A stretch of 64,000 nt of DNA from Cedecea colo. GTDB taxonomy: Bacteria > Pseudomonadota > Gammaproteobacteria > Enterobacterales > Enterobacteriaceae. Below, one piece after another: positions 59,842 to 64,000 of the stretch. The position numbers were made by a program, and so were the translations under genes. The DNA is taken from contig NZ_SOYS01000013.1 in assembly GCF_011808225.1 (NCBI RefSeq), positions 48,501 through 112,500 on the forward strand, written 5' to 3'. Numbering within the stretch: the stretch's first letter is position 1; each line of letters begins with the position of its first letter. Below the pieces are notes generated by a model, which did not search any database, had not been told where the DNA came from, and saw nothing but the letters and a program-made list of their open reading frames with translations.

Positions 59842-59869
59842 AACGGACGCCCCGGCGCCCGTTTTTACT
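59842..59869. terminator. Bidirectional terminator of trmA / yijD, right copy
   Basis: The direct repeat of 59680-59707. Its GGACGCC-CC-GGCGCCC hairpin with five T abuts the trmA stop codon at 59868. The minus-strand 3' flank lacks a T run after the repeat insertion (CAGACTGATG follows), whereas the left copy has TTTTA on that side. Confidence 0.85.
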
Positions 59870-60968
59870 ATTTACGTGTCAACCACACGCCGCATTCCAT
59901 ATGATGCGTATAGGGGAACTGATCGAACAGCGCCAGACGCGAAACGTTATGCGTTTCAGTCAGCGTTTCCAGATTTTCACACAGCGTTTGCGGGTTGCAG
60001 GAAATGTAGAGAATCTGCGGGTAAGCCTGCACCATCTTCACCGTATCGGCATCCAGACCGCTACGCGGCGGATCGACAAAAATTGTCTCGCACCGGTAGC
60101 TTTTCAGATCGATACCTTTCAGGCGGTTAAACTCGCGTACGCCGTTCATGGCCTGAGTAAACTCTTCAGCCGCCATACGGATAATCTGCACATTTTCAAT
60201 ATGGTTGGCGGCGATATTGTATTGCGCAGCGGCAACGGACGGCTTGGCGATTTCGGTTGCCAGTACGCGGTTGAAATTACGCGCCAGCGCCAGCGAAAAG
60301 TTACCGTTGCCGCAGTACAGCTCCAGCAGATCGCCGCCTGAATTTTTAGTGGCATCCAGCGCCCACTCCAGCATGTGAATATTCATTGCCGCGTTTGGCT
60401 GCGTGAAGCTATTTTCTACCTGGCGATAAATCATCTCTTTGCCCGCCACCGGCAGACGTTCGTCGATGTAATCCTGGTCCAGCTCGATTTTAGTTTTTGT
60501 GGCGCGGCCAATCAGATGAACATTCAGGCCTGCGGCACGAAGATTGTCGCGCAGCGCTTCCGCATGCTGCCGCCACGCTTCATCCAGTTTGCGATGATAA
60601 AGCAGTGAAACGACGGCCTGATTACTCAGCGTGGTCAGATAATCTATCTGGAAAAGTTTATGGCGCAATGCAGGAATATTCCGCACGCCATCCAGCATCG
60701 CTGGCATCAGCGCATTAATCAGCGAGCTTGCAGCCGGGAAACTGTCCACTCTAATCCGCTGCTTAGTCTGCTGGTCAAACATGATGTGATAGAGATCGTC
60801 TTCATCATGCCAGATGCGGAATTCAGCACGCATACGGTAATGGCTGACTGGCGAACGGAACATCTCCGGCGCAGGCGCGGCAAACGGGGACATCATGCTT
60901 TGCAAGCGGGCGACTTTTTCTGCCAGTTGCGCGTCGTATTGGTCAATCGGGAGATGTTCAGGGGTCAT
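59868..60968 (-). CDS. trmA: tRNA/tmRNA (uracil-C5)-methyltransferase
   Basis: TrmA makes 5-methyluridine at position 54 of the T loop in tRNAs, and of tmRNA, using S-adenosylmethionine. The 366-residue protein has the SAM-binding [14 protein letters not shown] near 214-227, DPPRSGLD near 299-306 and the catalytic cysteine in YISCNPQTL near 324. Length equals E. coli TrmA. Its stop is embedded in the right-hand copy of a duplicated terminator. It diverges from btuB. Confidence 0.99.
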   Translation of the reverse strand: MTPEHLPIDQYDAQLAEKVARLQSMMSPFAAPAPEMFRSPVSHYRMRAEFRIWHDEDDLYHIMFDQQTKQRIRVDSFPAASSLINALMPAMLDGVRNIPALRHKLFQIDYLTTLSNQAVVSLLYHRKLDEAWRQHAEALRDNLRAAGLNVHLIGRATKTKIELDQDYIDERLPVAGKEMIYRQVENSFTQPNAAMNIHMLEWALDATKNSGGDLLELYCGNGNFSLALARNFNRVLATEIAKPSVAAAQYNIAANHIENVQIIRMAAEEFTQAMNGVREFNRLKGIDLKSYRCETIFVDPPRSGLDADTVKMVQAYPQILYISCNPQTLCENLETLTETHNVSRLALFDQFPYTHHMECGVWLTRK

Positions 60969-61103
60969 AGGCCATTACCTGTTAATGAAGTCAAACTACG
61001 CGGCGATTTTAGGGAATACCCTCGTGATGTCCAGTCTCTTCGTTAGCAGAAGTTCAACTGGAAGTCTGGACTTCTATATGGCGATAACGGTAGCATGCGC
61101 TCT

Positions 61104-61255
61104 CCGGCCTCCTGAGAGTTAAAAGGGAACCCAGTGTAATTCTGGGGCTGACGCGCAGCGGTAAGGAAGAGTGGGATGAAAGCGATTCGCAGACACTGCT
61201 TATATAAGTGGGAAGTCCTCATCCATAAACGCCTCCAAGCCCGAAGACCTGCCGG
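61104..61255 (+). promoter_or_regulatory. Cobalamin (B12) riboswitch aptamer upstream of btuB
   Basis: The closing arms CCGG (61104) and CCGG (61252-61255) bracket the conserved core: GAGTTAAAAGGGAACCCAGTG, given in parts as GGGAACCCAGTG and CTGGGGCTGACGCGCAGCGGTAAGG, i.e. GCTGACGCGCAGCGG, then ACACTGC, GTGGGAAGTC and the B12-box region CCAAGCCCGAAGACCTGCC. This follows the E. coli btuB leader element by element. Adenosylcobalamin binding would shut off btuB translation. The 371-bp gap between trmA and btuB is otherwise leader and divergent promoters. Confidence 0.95.
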
Positions 61256-61304
61256 TTTACGTCGCAATTGATATAACTATCGCGTGCTATCGGTTATGTC
61301 TGCG

Positions 61305-61329
61305 GCATCCTTGATTTAAAAGCGGATGC
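61305..61329 (+). promoter_or_regulatory. Expression-platform hairpin of the btuB riboswitch
   Basis: GCATCC (61305-61310) and GGATGC (61324-61329) form a six-base stem. The 3' arm holds the ribosome-binding GGA nine to twelve bases before the btuB start. This is the ribosome-site sequestering hairpin of the leader. Confidence 0.8.
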
Positions 61330-61340
61330 TTATATAAATG

Positions 61341-63212
61341 ATGATAAAAAAAGTTTCGCTGTTTACGGCGTTGTCCGTAACGGCGTTTTCTGGCTGGGCG
61401 CAGGACAGCAATTCTGACGATGCTCTGGTGGTGACGGCTAACCGTTTCCAGCAACCGGTCAATACGGTTCTGGCCCCGTCTGACGTTATTACCCGTGAAG
61501 ATATTAATAAATGGCAGGCCAAAACCATCAACGATGTGATGCGCCGTTTGCCGGGCGTAGATATCGCTCAAAACGGCGGTATGGGGCAATATTCCTCGAT
61601 GTTTATCCGCGGGACGAACGCAAGTCAGGTGCTGGTCCTGGTGGACGGGGTGCCGATTGCGCGTCCTGGCATTTCTAATGTGGCTGATATCAATGCCATT
61701 CCGCTCTCTCTTGTACAGCGTATCGAGTATATTCGCGGCCCGCGCTCGGCTGTTTATGGTTCCGGCGCGATTGGTGGCGTGATCAACGTGATTACCCATT
61801 CCGATGAAGAGAAATCTCAGATCAACGCCGGAATGGGTTCAAAAGGCTATCAGCAATATGACGGCACGTTGCGACATCGCTTTGGCGATACCGTGGCGAC
61901 CGTTGCCGGATCATACGAGTCAACCAAAGGCTTTAACGTCCAGCCGTATTCCACCTACAGCAGTGACAACGATCGCGATGGTTTCCGTAATAAAACATTC
62001 TGGGCTGGAGTTGAGCATAAATTTAACGACGAGTTCGACGGCTTCTTCCGTGCCCATAGTTACACCAATAATAACGACTATGACTTGGGTAGTCCGCCGT
62101 ACATGCCTGCCTACAGCGCCAACGAAGAGCAGCTTTATAATCAAAGCTATGACGGCGGGATGCGTTTTCACTCCGGGATTTACTCTTCGCAGCTCATCGC
62201 CAGCTACCAGAAAGTGAAGGACTATAACTACAGCAGCGAGTATGGCCGCTATAACGACGGGACGACGCTCGATCGTATGGCCCAGCGAAATATCCTGTGG
62301 GGCAACAACTTTGCCGTTGGCCAGGGTTCCATTAGCGCGGGCGTGGACTGGCAGCAACAGCGTCTGACTTCTTCTGATACCGCCATTACCGACACCTACA
62401 AGCGCGATAACACAGGCTTGTATCTCAGCGGACAGCAGCAGCTTGGCGATGTCACGCTGGAAGCTTCCGGCCGTGAAGATCACGACGGGCAGTTCGGCTG
62501 GCACGGTACCTGGCAGACAGCGGCGGGCTGGGAGTTTGTTGAAGGCTATCGCGCAACGCTTTCCTATGGCACCGGCTTCCTTGCGCCATCGCTTGGGCAG
62601 CAGTTTGGCTCCACTCGTTTTGGTATCGACGCTAACCCTAATCTGAAACCAGAAGAATCCAGACAATGGGAAGCAGGTATTGAAGGCCTGAGTGGACCGC
62701 TCGACTGGCGTCTGTCGGCATACCGCTACAAAATCGAAAACCTGATCACTTACTACTCCGATCCGGTAACCTTTAACGGTGCTTACGACAATATCGACTC
62801 TGCAACCATCAAGGGGCTGGAGTGGACGGGCAGCATTGATACCGGCATCTTCACGCACAAAGTCACGTTGCAATATATGGACCCGCGTAACGACCAGAAT
62901 GATGAGGTGCTGGCTCGCCGTGCGAAACGGCAGGCTAAATATCAGCTCGACTGGAGCATGTTCAATGTCGATATGGATGTGGCGTGGCAGTATTATGGTA
63001 AACGTTATGACAACAACACTTCTGCTTATAATAATAATCAGCAAATTTTGCCGAGCTACAGCACGGTTGATGTCTCTGCCTCATATCCAGTCACCTCTCA
63101 TCTAACCGTTCGTGGTAGAATTGCCAACCTGTTTGATAAAGATTATGAGACGGTTTATGGCTATCAAACCCCAGGACGGGAATACTACCTCTCTGGCAGC
63201 TATACCTTCTGA
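61341..63212 (+). CDS. btuB: Outer membrane vitamin B12 receptor BtuB
   Basis: BtuB is a TonB-dependent outer membrane barrel that imports cobalamins and also serves as a receptor for colicins and phages in E. coli. The preprotein of 623 residues has a signal peptide (MIKKVSLFTALSVTAFSGWA), the TonB box DDALVVTANRF, a plug domain to about residue 155 (VLVDGVPIARPG, RIEYIRGPRSAVYGSGAIGG) and a 22-strand barrel ending in aromatic YLSGSYTF. ATGs at 61338 and 61341 are adjacent; the second matches E. coli MIKKAS. The last 56 bases overlap murI. Confidence 0.98.
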   Translation: MIKKVSLFTALSVTAFSGWAQDSNSDDALVVTANRFQQPVNTVLAPSDVITREDINKWQAKTINDVMRRLPGVDIAQNGGMGQYSSMFIRGTNASQVLVLVDGVPIARPGISNVADINAIPLSLVQRIEYIRGPRSAVYGSGAIGGVINVITHSDEEKSQINAGMGSKGYQQYDGTLRHRFGDTVATVAGSYESTKGFNVQPYSTYSSDNDRDGFRNKTFWAGVEHKFNDEFDGFFRAHSYTNNNDYDLGSPPYMPAYSANEEQLYNQSYDGGMRFHSGIYSSQLIASYQKVKDYNYSSEYGRYNDGTTLDRMAQRNILWGNNFAVGQGSISAGVDWQQQRLTSSDTAITDTYKRDNTGLYLSGQQQLGDVTLEASGREDHDGQFGWHGTWQTAAGWEFVEGYRATLSYGTGFLAPSLGQQFGSTRFGIDANPNLKPEESRQWEAGIEGLSGPLDWRLSAYRYKIENLITYYSDPVTFNGAYDNIDSATIKGLEWTGSIDTGIFTHKVTLQYMDPRNDQNDEVLARRAKRQAKYQLDWSMFNVDMDVAWQYYGKRYDNNTSAYNNNQQILPSYSTVDVSASYPVTSHLTVRGRIANLFDKDYETVYGYQTPGREYYLSGSYTF

Positions 63213-64000
63213 TGCACGTCCCACGGTACTGGTTTTTGATTCCGGTGTCGGGGGGCTTTCAGTATATAATGAGGTCCGGCAACTTCTGCCGGGCCTGCAT
63301 TACATCTATGTGTTCGATAACGTAGCTTTTCCCTACGGTGAAAAAAGCGAAGAGTTTATCGTTGCGCGAGTGGTGGAGATTGTCACTGCCGTTCAGGAAC
63401 GCTATCCGCTGGCGCTTGCCATTATTGCGTGCAATACCGCAAGCACGGTTTCCCTTCCCGCATTACGCGAAAAATTTGCTTTCCCTGTCGTTGGCGTAGT
63501 GCCAGCTATTAAGCCTGCAGCACGCATGACGGCAAATGGTATTGTCGGTCTGCTTGCCACTCGCGGTACGGTTCGTCGGCCTTATACCCACGAACTGGTG
63601 GCGCGCTTTGCCACAGAATGCAAAATCGAGATGCTGGGTTCCGCAGAGCTGGTAGAGCTGGCGGAAGCGAAGCTGCACGGCGAACCAGTCTCTCTGGATG
63701 AGCTTCGCAAAATACTGCGTCCGTGGCTGCGAATGAAAGAACCACCGGATACAGTAGTGCTGGGTTGTACCCACTTCCCTCTATTACAGGAAGAGCTCTT
63801 GCAGGTACTGCCAGAAGGTACACGTCTGGTAGATTCCGGCGCTGCGATTGCACGACGTACGGCGTGGCTTTTAGAGCATGAAGCACCAGAAGCTTTATCT
63901 GCTGATGAGAATATTGCTTTCTGTATGGCCCTTGCCCCAGAAACCGTACAGTTAATGCCTGTTTTGCAGCGTTATGGCTTCGCAAAGCTTGAAAAACTGC
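63157..64000 (+). CDS. murI: Glutamate racemase (3' end just beyond window)
   Basis: MurI makes D-glutamate for peptidoglycan. The frame from ATG 63157 begins MAIKPQDGNTTSLAAIPSD, then FDSGVGGLSV, and holds both catalytic cysteines: ACNTAST in the first half and VLGCTHFPLLQ in the second. It overlaps the btuB 3' end by 56 bases in another frame, as in E. coli. The extra N-terminal stretch before ARPTVLVFDSG is the segment that gives MurI its UDP-MurNAc-Ala activation in E. coli. 281 codons are present without a stop, so only a few residues are missing at the window end. Confidence 0.97.
   Translation, partial: MAIKPQDGNTTSLAAIPSDARPTVLVFDSGVGGLSVYNEVRQLLPGLHYIYVFDNVAFPYGEKSEEFIVARVVEIVTAVQERYPLALAIIACNTASTVSLPALREKFAFPVVGVVPAIKPAARMTANGIVGLLATRGTVRRPYTHELVARFATECKIEMLGSAELVELAEAKLHGEPVSLDELRKILRPWLRMKEPPDTVVLGCTHFPLLQEELLQVLPEGTRLVDSGAAIARRTAWLLEHEAPEALSADENIAFCMALAPETVQLMPVLQRYGFAKLEKL

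Noticed and set aside
61920..63044. Long minus-strand open frame of 374 codons within btuB
   Set aside because: It is fully antisense to btuB, whose protein has all expected domains, and the antisense product has no recognisable motif.

Overview
This is a chromosomal window from a member of the order Enterobacterales. Almost every gene is a full-length, recognisable counterpart of an E. coli or Salmonella gene. The order of genes is not that of E. coli K-12, so the source is a related genus that I cannot name from sequence alone. Differences from K-12 include trmL next to cpxA (about 7 map minutes apart in K-12), argG inside an argCBGH cluster, an SLC13-type carrier where K-12 has cdh, no yiiX between rpmE and metJ, and metF almost next to ppc without the katG-to-eptC block.

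Layout. 1-9712 is the lipopolysaccharide (LPS) core region: a truncated glycosyltransferase, waaL, waaC, waaF and hldD on the minus strand, the kbl-tdh threonine catabolic pair, then a detached waaY-like kinase and waaH, with a perfect PmrA/BasR-type box upstream of waaH. 9699-17409 holds the envelope and housekeeping cluster yibQ-envC-gpmI and yibN-grxC-secB-gpsA-cysE, then trmL. 17501-20295 is the Cpx envelope stress module: cpxA, cpxR, a CpxR box, cpxP and the CpxQ small RNA in the cpxP 3' end. 20353-33783 carries metal efflux and central carbon genes (fieF, pfkA, sbp, an anion carrier, tpiA, yiiQ, yiiR, fpr, glpX, glpK, glpF), then zapB, rraA and menA. 33860-40779 carries hslVU with a clear heat-shock promoter, ftsN, cytR, priA and rpmE.

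40958-46303 is the methionine regulon (metJ, metBL, metF) with two arrays of met boxes. 46304-46821 is a junk-rich gap with a REP-like unit and the decayed remains of an IS110-family transposase. Then come ppc, argE and the divergent argCBGH cluster with two ARG boxes, oxyS/oxyR, sthA, fabR-yijD, trmA, and btuB under a cobalamin riboswitch. The window ends inside murI.

The most unusual observation is a family of three short repeats (about 135-140 bp, at 24978, 54333 and 59708). Each splits an intrinsic terminator and is flanked by perfect direct copies of that whole terminator hairpin (25, 21 and 28 bp). The three terminators are unrelated to one another, while the repeats share a structured 5' half and a short terminal inverted repeat. 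Removing one terminator copy plus the repeat restores a normal terminator at all three sites. This looks like a small mobile element that targets intrinsic terminators and makes very long target duplications. Two ERIC elements, one with an internal insertion, complete the repeat content. I saw no CRISPR array, tRNA, rRNA or prophage.
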